This document shows positions 1-8,443 of a DNA stretch of 64,000 bases, one piece after another (the stretch's first letter is position 1; the number at the start of each line of letters is the position of its first letter). The notes beneath the pieces are model-generated. The model saw nothing but the letters and a program-made list of their open reading frames with translations, was not told where the DNA came from and did no database searches. The position numbers were made by a program, and so were the translations under genes. The stretch is from Parachitinimonas caeni (GTDB lineage Bacteria; Pseudomonadota; Gammaproteobacteria; Burkholderiales; Chitinimonadaceae), in assembly GCF_030129945.1 (NCBI RefSeq), contig NZ_JARRAF010000018.1, positions 1-64,000 on the forward strand, in the 5' to 3' direction.

Positions 1-629
1 GCCGGCGGCAGCGGATGACGGCACCCTCATCGCCGGGGGCTTTCAGCTCGCAGTCGGCATCCAGGGTAAACCCCTCGTCGGCGCCATTTTCCAGCCAGTT
101 GGTCATCACCGTGACCGGACTTTGCTGAGTGTGAAGCAAGCGGCTAGGCAGGTGTTCCAGGGCTTCCCGGAGTAGCGACAATAGGGTTTCGGCACGCGAA
201 GCGCTGGAGGTATCAACCCACACCCAGCCGGTTTGCGGCTCGACCAAGGCCCGGGTAACACGGCTGCGGCTGAAAGCGCGTGGCAGCAGCTCTTCTGCGA
301 CTCGCTCGCGAATTTCCTTGCGCTCTTTCTTGCCGATTTTGCGGAATTCCCGCTCTTCGATTTCTGCGGCTCGGTCATCTGCCACCTGCTTGACGACTGA
401 GGCGGGCAGGATTTTCTCTTCGGTCTTGAGGGCAATCAGCACAGCGCCCGCGTTGCGATAGGCCAGCAAATCGGGGGCATGCGGCGCCGGGGCGGTCCAG
501 CCTTCCGAAACCAGATCAGACTTGCCAATCGGCACGAATGCCTGCTTGGCCATCGCGGCATTGAGCTTGTCCAGATCCAGCTCAAGGGTTTCAGTCAGGC
601 GGTAGGGCTGCAGATTCTTGAACCACATG
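1..629 (-). CDS. rdgC: Recombination-associated protein RdgC (C-terminus beyond window)
   Basis: RdgC is a nucleoid-associated DNA-binding protein that forms a ring around duplex DNA and limits RecA function. The visible 209 residues begin MWFKNLQPYRLTETLELD, the typical RdgC start, and continue with the basic helical stretch REFRKIGKKERKEIRERV at about residues 94-111 and the EELLPRAFSRS segment. The family is about 300 residues, so roughly the last third lies beyond the left edge. The start codon is ATG at 629. The identification rests on the N-terminal pattern and is strong. Confidence 0.95.
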
Positions 630-803
630 GGTGTCTCGGCTTGAAAGTTGGGGCGGTAATTCTAGCCCCATGTGTCGGCATACGGTTGGCGTTTTTCAGC
701 CGGAATGCGAGAGCATCGCGGTGATGCCGAGGGCGCGAACGATGGGCTCTCGACCGGTCTGGTGAGACGGCAATGGGTTGGTTTGTGCGAAAATGCCTTT
801 CTC

Positions 804-829
804 ACCGCTGCCAGAAGCAGCGGTTTTTT
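804..829 (+). terminator. Rho-independent terminator, plus strand
   Basis: ACCGCTGC at 804-811 pairs with GCAGCGGT at 817-824 around a five-base loop and is followed directly by a T run. It points along the plus strand, yet no plus-strand gene is apparent between 630 and 803. It may end a small RNA, or insulate the following gene from divergent rdgC transcription. Confidence 0.7.
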
Positions 830-912
830 CATTTGGAAGCGGCCTGATGCGACCTGCCAGCCAAAATCGGCAGGGCATCTGGCCCCTCTAAAAATAATCT
901 GGAGTTTTGCAT

Positions 913-1698
913 TTGATTTTTGAAAACAGAATTGATCGACATCGCATGTTATTCACCGATAAAGCCAGTTCGGGCCCTACCCGAGGGGGGCGTTTGCGTC
1001 GCCTGGGTTTGATGGGGCTGCTGAGCCTGGCCCTGCTGGCCTGGGTAAGCCATCCGGCCTGGGCCGAAGGGGAGGGGACTCAGCCCGCCGGGAGTAACAG
1101 GTTGCTCATGGAAAGCCGGCTGTTGCAGCAAATCCAGCAGGCTGTGGCGAAGTCGCAGACTGCAACCGCCGGCCGGCGCGAGCAACTGCTGTTGAAGCTG
1201 CGCGAAGTGGACCTTGCCGCAGTGTTGAAGCCGGAAAACATGCTGGCCAAGACGGCCCCGGCAGATTGCCGACGCCGCATGCAGCAAGCCGGTGATCTTG
1301 CCCAGAGTGATGTCGATGCGGTGGCGGAGTCGCGCCGTCTGCTGCGGGCAGAGATTATGCGGATTCTGGGCAACTACCCCTCGGCGGGCCGGTTCTGGCA
1401 GATCTACGATGCGACGGAAAAGAGCGATCAAGAGTTTGAAAAGCGCTCGTTTGCCAATCACAAAGCGCAGCTGGCACAGATAGAAAAGATCTGCACCTTC
1501 ATGGCCGCACGCAAGGCGCAGGTTGGCCTGCAAAACAAGATGCTGACCTTCCAGAAACAGGCCGATTACGACCAATACCAGGCGATGCAGAGCAATCTGA
1601 AGGAGCTGATGCAGCAAAGCGGCCAGATTGCCGACGAAGCCGAAGCTCGGCGTGCCAAGCGTGGCAATGAACTGAATGCAACGATTCAGAAGCCTTGA
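913..1698 (+). CDS. Exported protein of unknown function, helix-rich
   Basis: I do not recognise the family. The product has a basic stretch (GGRLRRLGLMG), a hydrophobic core (LLSLALLAWV) and a likely cleavage site after HPAWA, so it is probably exported. The mature part is helical and charged, rich in Gln, Lys and Glu, with heptad-like stretches at the C-terminus, and has only two cysteines. The start is uncertain: a TTG at 913 lies eight bases after GGAG (901-904), while the first ATG, at 946, has no ribosome-binding site. No partner gene is evident; an orphan binding protein follows about 130 bases later. Confidence 0.6.
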   Translation: MIFENRIDRHRMLFTDKASSGPTRGGRLRRLGLMGLLSLALLAWVSHPAWAEGEGTQPAGSNRLLMESRLLQQIQQAVAKSQTATAGRREQLLLKLREVDLAAVLKPENMLAKTAPADCRRRMQQAGDLAQSDVDAVAESRRLLRAEIMRILGNYPSAGRFWQIYDATEKSDQEFEKRSFANHKAQLAQIEKICTFMAARKAQVGLQNKMLTFQKQADYDQYQAMQSNLKELMQQSGQIADEAEARRAKRGNELNATIQKP

Positions 1699-1832
1699 GG
1701 CATGAGGCACCGCTGGTGTTTGCTCAGGCGGCACGGCAAATTTATGTGCAGCTTCTAAGCTGTAGGAAGTGCTTCTGATTGTTCAACAGAGGCAGCAGGA
1801 ATGTGAACGGGCGGGATGGCAGGGAGGATGGG

Positions 1833-2585
1833 GTGTTAGTCGTTAAGCGGGTAATGATGAGTCTGGTGCTGGGTCTTTGGGCCTCCTGGGGATGGGCGGC
1901 TGAGCCCGGCTTGCGCCTGACGACTGAGCATCTGCCCCCATACAACATTGTCAGCGACGACCTCAAGCAGGTTACCGGCATGGCGGGTGACAAGATCGTC
2001 GAAATGATGCGGCGAGCCCGTATCCGTTACGTGCTGGCACCCTCTGGCTGGAATCGCGCCTATCAGCTGGCGCTGACGCAAGCGGATACCTGCGTATTCT
2101 CGACTTCGCGCCTGCCAGAGCGCGAGCCGTTGTTCAAGTGGGTGGGGCCGGTTGCTTTTTCCGAGTGGTGGATTTTTACCCGCAAGGACTATGTCACCAA
2201 CGTCAAAGCCCTGACTGATCTCCGAGGTATTCCCATCAGTGGTTATCGCTCTGACGCCATTTCGGTCTGGCTTGAAAACATGGGCTACCAGGTCAGCGAC
2301 TCGGAGAACTACGAGGGCAGTCTGGTCAGTCTGCTGACCGGGCGCGTTGATTTCTGGGCGGCGGGCAGCCAGTCGGCGCACGAGCTGATGACGCGCATGG
2401 GGGCGCTGGGCAAAGTCAAAGCGCAGTTTGCGTTTCATCGACTCGATATGTTTCTGGCGTGCAACCCCGGTGTCGATGACAACCTGATCCGTCGCATGCG
2501 GGATGCCCACCGGCGCATGGAGCAAGATGGCACACTGGCCCGCATTGATGCGGGCTACCAGCCCCAGTCCAGCAGCCGTCGCTGA
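1833..2585 (+). CDS. Periplasmic solute-binding protein, SBP_bac_3-like, orphan
   Basis: The protein resembles polar amino-acid-type periplasmic binding proteins. After a signal peptide (LVLGLWASWGWA, cut before AEPGL) it starts LRLTTEHLPPYNI, typical of the family's first strand, and includes SGWNRAYQLALTQADTCVFST and the hinge region LTDLRGIPISGYRSDAI. It is about 250 residues. I chose GTG at 1833 because GGGAGG (1822-1827) lies five bases upstream; a TTG at 1779 would add an unlikely N-terminus. No permease or ATPase gene is adjacent, so transport or sensing cannot be decided. It is one of four such orphan proteins in the window. Confidence 0.8.
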   Translation: MLVVKRVMMSLVLGLWASWGWAAEPGLRLTTEHLPPYNIVSDDLKQVTGMAGDKIVEMMRRARIRYVLAPSGWNRAYQLALTQADTCVFSTSRLPEREPLFKWVGPVAFSEWWIFTRKDYVTNVKALTDLRGIPISGYRSDAISVWLENMGYQVSDSENYEGSLVSLLTGRVDFWAAGSQSAHELMTRMGALGKVKAQFAFHRLDMFLACNPGVDDNLIRRMRDAHRRMEQDGTLARIDAGYQPQSSSRR

Positions 2586-2613
2586 GTGCCATGGGTCTTG
2601 GCTGGGAAGTCTT

Positions 2614-3537
2614 TCATATCCAGCCGGCAAGCATGGCCTTGGGCGGCACAAAATAAGCCCCGCCTTCAACTGCCCGGCTGAAGAACAATAGGCGGTCTGC
2701 GGGCCCCTGCTGGTTACAGACCATACGCTCCAGCATGCGATTGAAGGTGGCTGGAGTCTTGCAGTAACTCACGAAGTACAAGCCCTTCTCGCCCCCGACC
2801 GTGCCATAGGGCATGGATTGGCGGACGATTTCCAGTTCCTCGCCATCTTCTTCGATGACCACCCGGGCGATGTGGGCGTTTTCGGGCTTGGTGTCGTCGT
2901 CAAGCTCCTGGTCGTCCTGCTTGGTGCGGCCAATGATTTTCTCCTGCGTTGCCACATCCAGCTCGCGCCAGCGCTCCAGATCGTGCACATAGCGCTGCAC
3001 ATGCAGATAGCTGCCACCGTTGAATTCGTCGTCATCCGCTACCAGCGCCACCGATGGCCGCGCATCGGGCTCGGGGTTCTCAGTACCGTCGACAAAGCCG
3101 GTCAGATCACGGCTATCGAGGTAGCGAAAGCCAGCGGTGCTGCTAGCTAGCGTAAAACTGCCACGTAGCGCCGATTCAATCTGCTGCCCCGCCTCGAAGC
3201 ACCAATCCTGCTTTTCGCTACGCAGATGAAGGAATAGATCGTGCGGGGTATCGGGGGCAGGATGGATGGCGTTGGCAAACTGCGGAAACCCAGCGAGCAG
3301 GCGTGGTTGCCGTGGGCCGATCAGACTGGCCCAGCTCGCCACGCCGATCCCGATCGCCCAGCAGTTGCGGGCTGCGGGATCCCGGCTGGCCCATTGGTCG
3401 AGCAGCAAGGCGATCTGGCCAAGCTGTAACCGGCAGTGCTCGGGTGAGCATTCCGGTTGGCGATTGAAGGTCAAAAACAGCGCATGGCCATGCGCTGGTG
3501 CGCAGATGGCGGACTGAGCAAGAGGCGGTGTCGGCAT
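2614..3537 (-). CDS. Dyp-type haem peroxidase, YfeX-like
   Basis: A dye-decolourising-type peroxidase of the YfeX branch, using haem and hydrogen peroxide. The 307 residues match the usual length near 300. The hallmark GFVDGTENP is at about residues 147-155, with the catalytic Asp at 150. The likely proximal haem ligand is His222 in ENAHIARV, and the likely distal Arg is 239 in IVRQSMPYG. No signal peptide or Tat motif is seen, so it is probably cytoplasmic. An ATG at 3555 would add six residues; neither start has a good ribosome-binding site. It is convergent with the binding-protein gene ending at 2585. Confidence 0.93.
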   Translation of the reverse strand: MPTPPLAQSAICAPAHGHALFLTFNRQPECSPEHCRLQLGQIALLLDQWASRDPAARNCWAIGIGVASWASLIGPRQPRLLAGFPQFANAIHPAPDTPHDLFLHLRSEKQDWCFEAGQQIESALRGSFTLASSTAGFRYLDSRDLTGFVDGTENPEPDARPSVALVADDDEFNGGSYLHVQRYVHDLERWRELDVATQEKIIGRTKQDDQELDDDTKPENAHIARVVIEEDGEELEIVRQSMPYGTVGGEKGLYFVSYCKTPATFNRMLERMVCNQQGPADRLLFFSRAVEGGAYFVPPKAMLAGWI

Positions 3538-3891
3538 GTCTGGGGAGTACTCCATGCGGGGAAAAGATTGGTAAAAATTAGCTTTGGCTAAAATAAACCT
3601 GGCCGGTCGGCGCAGGTCAAATGAACACCACATACAAAATACTGTGCCAGATTGGCTGGTGCAGTCCATAACGTCACTGCGAGACGTGGGGCACTGTGGG
3701 ATGGTTACCTTGAAACCGCCAGTTTCTTCGCGATGCGTGGTGGCTCGCTCGGAAACCAGCGATGCAAGGAAGCATCCCGATAGTGCGCAAACGCAGCCAG
3801 TCAACAGAGCCCGGTGTGGCATGATGATGCCAAACACTGATCAAACTGGTTCGAGATTGATACGGCCAGCACTGAAGAGGAAGGAATTTCC
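3538..3891. other. Intergenic region between divergent genes
   Basis: This 354-base stretch should hold the promoters of the Dyp peroxidase (minus) and the lipoprotein (plus). It contains a small palindrome, TTAGC-TTTG-GCTAA, at 3578-3591 in the AT-rich part just upstream of the peroxidase, and one weak copy of the dispersed repeat at 3785-3814. I see no gene in it. Confidence 0.5.
3785..3814 (-). repeat. Dispersed intergenic repeat, weak copy
   Basis: Read on the minus strand this gives GGGCTCTGTTGACTGG followed by a diverged tail. It shares the GGCTCTGTTGAC end of the family but has lost the GTTTCC-GGTCGCGCC half, so it is a degenerate copy at best. Confidence 0.4.
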
Positions 3892-4452
3892 ATGCGTGCG
3901 TTTGTATTGTTGTCCCTGAATCTGAGCCTGTTGACCGGCTGTGCCTCGATGCTGCCCTCGTCTCGCAGCGAGGATGTCGTGCGGTGGCATAGCTACGAGG
4001 AACTGGTACAGGCCTTCAACGCCATCCAACCCCAGCAGACCGATGAAGCCGGGCTGCGGCAGATGGGTTTGCATCCGGATGTCACCGCCAACATCACCCA
4101 TATCGGCTACGCCGAATTTCGCTCGCGCTATGCGCCGGATGGTGTGCAGGACGAAGCCGGGCTGGATGCTGGCCTGCGCACCTGCTTGCAAGCCCGTCAG
4201 CAATGCCACGGCTATAAGGTTGATGTCATGCGGGAATCGAGACAGCGGGTAGGCAACTTCCTGCTCGACTTTCTGGCGTTCAAGAAAGTGACTGACGTCA
4301 AAGGCTGGCGCTTCATGGGGTGGATTGCCGTCGTCAACGGCAAGGTGGTCTTCCGCGAATATGGCGGCACGCCTTCGGTGTCGCGCCAGGAGGAGAGTCA
4401 CAACCCGCTAGGGCCATTGCAAGGCATTGGCGAGTCGATGCGATATCGCTGA
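3892..4452 (+). CDS. Outer-membrane-type lipoprotein of unknown function
   Basis: The N-terminus MRAFVLLSLNLSLLTGC carries a clear lipobox (LLTGC), so Cys17 should be lipidated. The mature part starts ASMLPSS, which lacks an Asp at +2 and so suggests the outer membrane. The rest (about 170 residues, motifs RWHSYEELVQAFNAI and VKGWRFMGWIAVVNGKVVFREYGG) is not a family I can name. The ATG has a good site, GAGGAAGG, seven bases upstream, and a terminator follows at 4486, so the gene is probably monocistronic. Confidence 0.85.
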   Translation: MRAFVLLSLNLSLLTGCASMLPSSRSEDVVRWHSYEELVQAFNAIQPQQTDEAGLRQMGLHPDVTANITHIGYAEFRSRYAPDGVQDEAGLDAGLRTCLQARQQCHGYKVDVMRESRQRVGNFLLDFLAFKKVTDVKGWRFMGWIAVVNGKVVFREYGGTPSVSRQEESHNPLGPLQGIGESMRYR

Positions 4453-4485
4453 CTATCTGCCTAGGATGAATGCGGGTTGATGAAA

Positions 4486-4512
4486 AAGGCTGTCTTCGTG
4501 ACAGCCTTTTTT
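4486..4512 (+). terminator. Rho-independent terminator after the lipoprotein gene
   Basis: AAGGCTGTC at 4486-4494 pairs with GACAGCCTT at 4500-4508, followed by further T residues to 4512. It also has A residues on its left side, so it could act in both directions. Confidence 0.85.
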
Positions 4513-4615
4513 CATGGCCAAACACCGCAGCTGGTGATGAATCCTGGGATTTCAATGCTTGTGACCGACATTCAGTAAATAGGTTTGCGTTAGGTCAAGT
4601 CTGCTGTCTGGCGCA

Positions 4616-4642
4616 CTTGAAACCCCTCTGGCTGCCCATAAT
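4616..4642 (+). promoter_or_regulatory. Sigma-32-like heat-shock promoter of hsp20
   Basis: CTTGAAA at 4616-4622 is an exact match to the heat-shock -35 element. After a 12-base spacer comes CCCATAAT at 4635-4642, close to the CCCCATNT -10 consensus. Spacing and sequence fit RpoH promoters, and the next gene is a small heat-shock protein, so the assignment is well supported though inferred. Confidence 0.8.
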
Positions 4643-4674
4643 TTTGTCCTTGCAGGGGGATGCCCCGTAGCTTT

Positions 4675-4703
4675 GGTTCTGTCAACCTGACGTCAACAGA
4701 ACC
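4675..4703. repeat. Inverted repeat in hsp20 leader, member of dispersed repeat family
   Basis: GGTTCTGT (4675-4682) pairs with ACAGAACC (4696-4703); the right arm reads GACGTCAACAGAACC, resembling the TCTGTTGACGTC end of the dispersed repeat. It lies in the predicted 5' untranslated region of hsp20, between the promoter and the ribosome-binding site. Confidence 0.55.
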
Positions 4704-4744
4704 TGATCGACAGCCAATTCATGTCAGTTAACAGGAGGTGTGTG

Positions 4745-5167
4745 ATGGGTAATTTAGTCCGCCAGAATCTTGATGGTGTCTTCGATGACCTGTTCCGTGG
4801 CTTCTTTGTAAGGCCTATGAATCTGCCAAATGAACCACCGCTGCAGATGAAGGTGGATGTGCGCGAAGACGAGAGAGCCTACTTATTGCATGTAGACCTG
4901 CCTGGCGTGAAAAAAGAGGACATCCAGGTGCATGTTGAAGGCAATCAGTTGTCGATTTCGGCCGAGGTCAAACAAGAGCGCAATGATAAGGACGGTGAAA
5001 AGCTGATCCGCTCGGAACGCTACTTTGGCACGCTGTCGCGTAGCTTCCAGTTCCCCGCTGATCTTGATGACAACGAGGCGCAAGCCCGTTTTGAAAATGG
5101 TGTGCTGGAGTTGCGTTTACCCAAGCGGGTCAGCCTGCCTCCTCGTCGCGCACTGACGATCAGCTAA
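4745..5167 (+). CDS. Small heat-shock protein, Hsp20/alpha-crystallin family
   Basis: A 140-residue ATP-independent holdase chaperone. The alpha-crystallin domain spans about residues 34-130, with LHVDLPGVKKEDIQVHVEGN, the SERYFGTLSRSFQFPADLD segment and FENGVLELRLPK near the end. A short N-terminal arm (MGNLVRQNLDGVFDDLFRGFF) precedes it. I chose ATG 4745 because AGGAGGTG ends four bases upstream; the ATG at 4721 lies before this site. A sigma-32-like promoter and a hairpin-forming leader of about 95 bases precede it, and a strong terminator follows. Confidence 0.95.
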   Translation: MGNLVRQNLDGVFDDLFRGFFVRPMNLPNEPPLQMKVDVREDERAYLLHVDLPGVKKEDIQVHVEGNQLSISAEVKQERNDKDGEKLIRSERYFGTLSRSFQFPADLDDNEAQARFENGVLELRLPKRVSLPPRRALTIS

Positions 5168-5185
5168 ACCCTTCGATTAAATAAA

Positions 5186-5222
5186 AGCAGACAGCCCTGC
5201 CTCGTCAGGGCTGTCTGCTTTT
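5186..5222 (+). terminator. Strong rho-independent terminator after hsp20
   Basis: A perfect 14-base stem, AGCAGACAGCCCTG (5186-5199) with CAGGGCTGTCTGCT (5206-5219), loop CTCGTC, followed by a T tract. Confidence 0.93.
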
Positions 5223-5361
5223 GATGCTCCCGATCAGTCCTGTGTGAAAAATAACAACAGAACAAGACATATCTAGCCATTCAAGCGGTTTTGTAACCTG
5301 AATGCCATCTGCGCTCGGCTAGAATCGCGTCCTTTCTAAAAAAACCTGTCGAGGGAAGATC

Positions 5362-7380
5362 GTGCAGAAAATAGTGCGCTTTACCGCCGGGGCTGCCGCA
5401 TTGGGATTGCTGGTGGCCTGCAGCCATGGTGACGACGAACCACAAATCCAGGCTGGTACCAAGGCCAGCATGGGCGTGCTGGAAACGACCGATTTGCACA
5501 CGAATGTGCTGAGCTATGACTACTTCAAGCTGGCAGAGGACAAATCGTTTGGCTTTGAGCGCACGCTGACTCTGATCAACGCAGCACGCAAGGAGTTTCC
5601 CAATACGCTGCTGATTGATAACGGCGACACTATTCAGGGCAGCGCGCTGGCTGACTATCAGGCATTGATCAGCCCGCTGGCCTGCGACCAGACCCTCGCC
5701 ATGTACAAGGCCATGAACGCAGCGGGCTACGATGGCGGTGGCATCGGTAACCATGAGTTCAACTATGGCCTGCCTTATCTCGCCCAGGTGACGGGCAACA
5801 AATTTGATGTGGCTGGCATGCCCGAGCTGTCGGCGCAGAAGAATTGTGCGGGCCCGAAGTTTCCTCAGGTACTCGCCAATATCTACAGCGTAAAGAGCAA
5901 GGCGCCGCTGTTCCAGCCTTACAAGGTGTTTACCAAGACCATCACGGCTACTACCCCCGATGGCAAAGAAGTCAAGGTGCCGGTCAAGGTTGGCATCATC
6001 GGCTTTACACCGCCTACCATCCTGAACTGGGATAAGCGCTGGCTCGATGGCAAGCTCTATACAGTTGGCATCAAGGAAGCGGCAGAGAAATTCGTGCCCG
6101 AAATGCGCGCCGCTGGGGCGGATATCGTAATTGCCATCTCGCACGGCGGTCTCGATAACTCGACCTATTCGCCGACCATGGAAAACGGCAACTACTATCT
6201 GTCGCAAGTGCCCGGCATTGATGCAATGCTGATCGGCCACTCGCACCAGACTTTCCCCGATGCCAACAGCACCTTGCCGCAGTTCAACCTGCCGGGTGTG
6301 GACAAGGCCAAGGGTACGGTTAATGGTGTGCCGACCGTCATGGCCAATTTCTGGGGCAAGCACCTGGGCGTGATCGGCTTCAGCCTGTCTTACGACGGCA
6401 AGAAGTGGGTGATCGACAAGAGTAAGACCACCGTTCAGGCGCGTGGCATCCAGAATGCAGATAAGACCTTTGTGGCGGCAGATACCAGCGTTGCCAGCCT
6501 GATTGATACCGAGCACAAAGCCACCATCAATTACGTGAAGACCCCGATCGGTTCGGCTGACTTCCGCATGAGCAGCTATTTTGCGGATATTGGCGATGCC
6601 AGCGCGATTCAGATCGTCAACCAGGCACAGGCCGACTATGTGGCCAACTACATCAAGACCAGCTTGCCGCAGTATGCGGGCTTGCCGGTGTTGTCGGTGA
6701 GTGCGCCATTCAAGAGTGGCTTCGGTGGCGGCAATGACTTCACCGACGTGGCGGCTGGCAACATCGCCATCAACAACGCGGCCGATCTGTACCTCTACCC
6801 CAACACCCTGTACGCCGTGAAAGTTTCGGGCGGCGACATCAAGAACTGGCTGGAAACCGCAGCGAAGCGCTTTAACCAGATCGACCCTGCCAAGACGACC
6901 GAGCAGGCGTTGATTTCGAACTTCCCTGGTTACAACTTCGATATGTTCACGTCAAAGGACATCAGCTACGAGATTGATGTGACCCAGCCTCAGGGCAGCC
7001 GCATCACCAACCTCAAATACAAGGGTGCTGCGCTGTCTGCGACGCAGGAATTCGTGGTGGCCACCAACAACTATCGCGCCAGCGGCGGTGGCAGTTTCCC
7101 CGGCCTGGATGGCAGCAAGACGATTTTTGCCTCGCCTGATGCCAACCGCGATGTTCTGATCCAGTACATCAAGACCGTCAAATCGTTGACCGGCGCAGCC
7201 AATGGCAGCGACCGCAGCTGGCGTTTCGCCAAGGTGAGTGTGCAAGGCCCGGTGACCTTCAAGTCATCTGCCGGCAAGCTGCCATTGGCACAGGCTGCGG
7301 GTCTGAATGTATCGGTGCTGCGTGACGATGACGGCAGTGGCAAGAACCTGAGCGTCTACGCCATCGACCTGTCGAAGTAA
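5362..7380 (+). CDS. cpdB: 2',3'-cyclic-nucleotide 2'-phosphodiesterase / 3'-nucleotidase, lipoprotein form
   Basis: A CpdB-type enzyme that hydrolyses 2',3'-cyclic nucleotides and 3'-nucleotides outside the inner membrane for nucleotide salvage. The metallophosphatase motifs are visible: TTDLHTN (Asp44, His46), DNGDTIQG (86-93), GNHEFNYG (129-136) and GHSHQ (291-295). The C-terminal 5'-nucleotidase domain includes NAADLYLYPNTLYAV and ATNNYRASGGG. Unlike E. coli CpdB, the N-terminus has a lipobox (LLVAC, Cys20), so it is probably membrane anchored. The start is GTG at 5362 with GAGGGAAG upstream. The next gene follows after 11 bases. Confidence 0.93.
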   Translation: MQKIVRFTAGAAALGLLVACSHGDDEPQIQAGTKASMGVLETTDLHTNVLSYDYFKLAEDKSFGFERTLTLINAARKEFPNTLLIDNGDTIQGSALADYQALISPLACDQTLAMYKAMNAAGYDGGGIGNHEFNYGLPYLAQVTGNKFDVAGMPELSAQKNCAGPKFPQVLANIYSVKSKAPLFQPYKVFTKTITATTPDGKEVKVPVKVGIIGFTPPTILNWDKRWLDGKLYTVGIKEAAEKFVPEMRAAGADIVIAISHGGLDNSTYSPTMENGNYYLSQVPGIDAMLIGHSHQTFPDANSTLPQFNLPGVDKAKGTVNGVPTVMANFWGKHLGVIGFSLSYDGKKWVIDKSKTTVQARGIQNADKTFVAADTSVASLIDTEHKATINYVKTPIGSADFRMSSYFADIGDASAIQIVNQAQADYVANYIKTSLPQYAGLPVLSVSAPFKSGFGGGNDFTDVAAGNIAINNAADLYLYPNTLYAVKVSGGDIKNWLETAAKRFNQIDPAKTTEQALISNFPGYNFDMFTSKDISYEIDVTQPQGSRITNLKYKGAALSATQEFVVATNNYRASGGGSFPGLDGSKTIFASPDANRDVLIQYIKTVKSLTGAANGSDRSWRFAKVSVQGPVTFKSSAGKLPLAQAAGLNVSVLRDDDGSGKNLSVYAIDLSK

Positions 7381-7391
7381 GGAGTCTGGCC

Positions 7392-8168
7392 ATGCGTCGT
7401 CGCCTGATGCACAAGGCAACATTGGGGATCTCGCTGGCAGTTTGCCTGACCGGGCTCGTGGGCTGGATGACGGTTGGAAAACCCGCAGCCGCCCCGAGAA
7501 CGCCTGCCGAGATCATCCAGATGGGGGTCGAAGCAGGTGCTGGTCGCGATGCCGATAAGCTCGACGCCCTGCGTGCGCTGGCCGGCAATGGTAATACCCT
7601 GGCCCAGCGTACGCTGGGCCAGGCATTGCTGGTGCGCAATGAGCCCCATGGCAATCGCGAAGCGATAGATTGGTTACAGCGGGCTGCACTGGGCAAGGAC
7701 GTGGAAGCGGCTACCTTGCTCGGGCGTACCTTGATGCAAGGCGTGCCGGGTGTCGCCCGTGACGATAAACGGGCTTTTCCGGTGATGTTGTCGGCAGGCA
7801 GGGCAGGACATGGTGCGGCAGCGTATTACCTGGGGGTCATGCTGAAAAACGGCTACGGCACCCAGGTGGATGCGCTGGCTGCGGTACGCTGGTTCGACTT
7901 CGCGGCCAAGCAGCACTCTCCTTACGCGCCCGCTGCGATGTTCATGCTTGCCAATGCCCATCGTTACGGCGAGGGCGTGAAAGCCAATGAAGGCAATGCC
8001 CGTATCTTGTATCTGATGTCGGCACGTATGGGGTACCCGGCGGCGATTCAGACGCTGGCGATGGCCTACCAGAATGGCGAGCTGGGGCTGGAGCGTAGCG
8101 AAGCTGCCTATCAGCGCGAATTGGCTGAAATGAACCATGTGCTCAAGCATCCACAGCTGGCGTTGTAG
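7392..8168 (+). CDS. Sel1-repeat (TPR-like) protein, exported or membrane-anchored
   Basis: The 258-residue protein has an N-terminal hydrophobic segment (LGISLAVCLTGLVGWMTVG) that could be a signal peptide or anchor. It then carries Sel1-like repeats, for example AAAYYLGVMLKNGYGTQVD with AAVRWFDFAAKQ, and APAAMFMLANAHRYGEGVK. Such solenoids bind partner proteins; the partner is unknown. It starts 11 bases after cpdB with AAGGAG upstream, so the two are probably co-transcribed, which suggests but does not prove a linked periplasmic role. Confidence 0.85.
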   Translation: MRRRLMHKATLGISLAVCLTGLVGWMTVGKPAAAPRTPAEIIQMGVEAGAGRDADKLDALRALAGNGNTLAQRTLGQALLVRNEPHGNREAIDWLQRAALGKDVEAATLLGRTLMQGVPGVARDDKRAFPVMLSAGRAGHGAAAYYLGVMLKNGYGTQVDALAAVRWFDFAAKQHSPYAPAAMFMLANAHRYGEGVKANEGNARILYLMSARMGYPAAIQTLAMAYQNGELGLERSEAAYQRELAEMNHVLKHPQLAL

Positions 8169-8190
8169 GCGCCGTTGACGTTTGGTTGGC
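8168..8190 (+). repeat. Dispersed intergenic repeat, weak copy
   Basis: GGCGCCGTTGACGTTTGGTT begins at the last base of the preceding gene. It matches the GTTGACGTTTTG core of the family but diverges after it. Confidence 0.4.
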
Positions 8191-8443
8191 TGCCCCTGCC
8201 AGCCGGGTCTTGTGGCGGGGGCGACCCGATGGCAAGCGTCTGCAGATCCCCGAAGTTCAAGCGGATTTCTGACCGATCGAGTCAGGTTGGAATTTTCGCC
8301 TTCGGCTACACTCAAAGCCTTGTGCCCATCTGTCGCGCAATCTGGTAAGACAGATATGCCCAAAAGGCCGCAATGCTTGTACAATCAAAAACTTGCCAAT
8401 GGCATTTTTGACTTGACCCTTGATGACAATCTGGAATTCCGCC

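Noticed and set aside
3578-3591. TTAGC-TTTG-GCTAA palindrome upstream of the Dyp peroxidase, considered as an OxyR- or IscR-type site
   Set aside because: It does not match either consensus and is short; mentioned only in the gap entry.
5281-6516. A 411-codon open frame antisense to cpdB
   Set aside because: The plus-strand gene is unambiguous (CpdB motifs), and the antisense frame shows no recognisable protein pattern; it is a by-product of high GC content.
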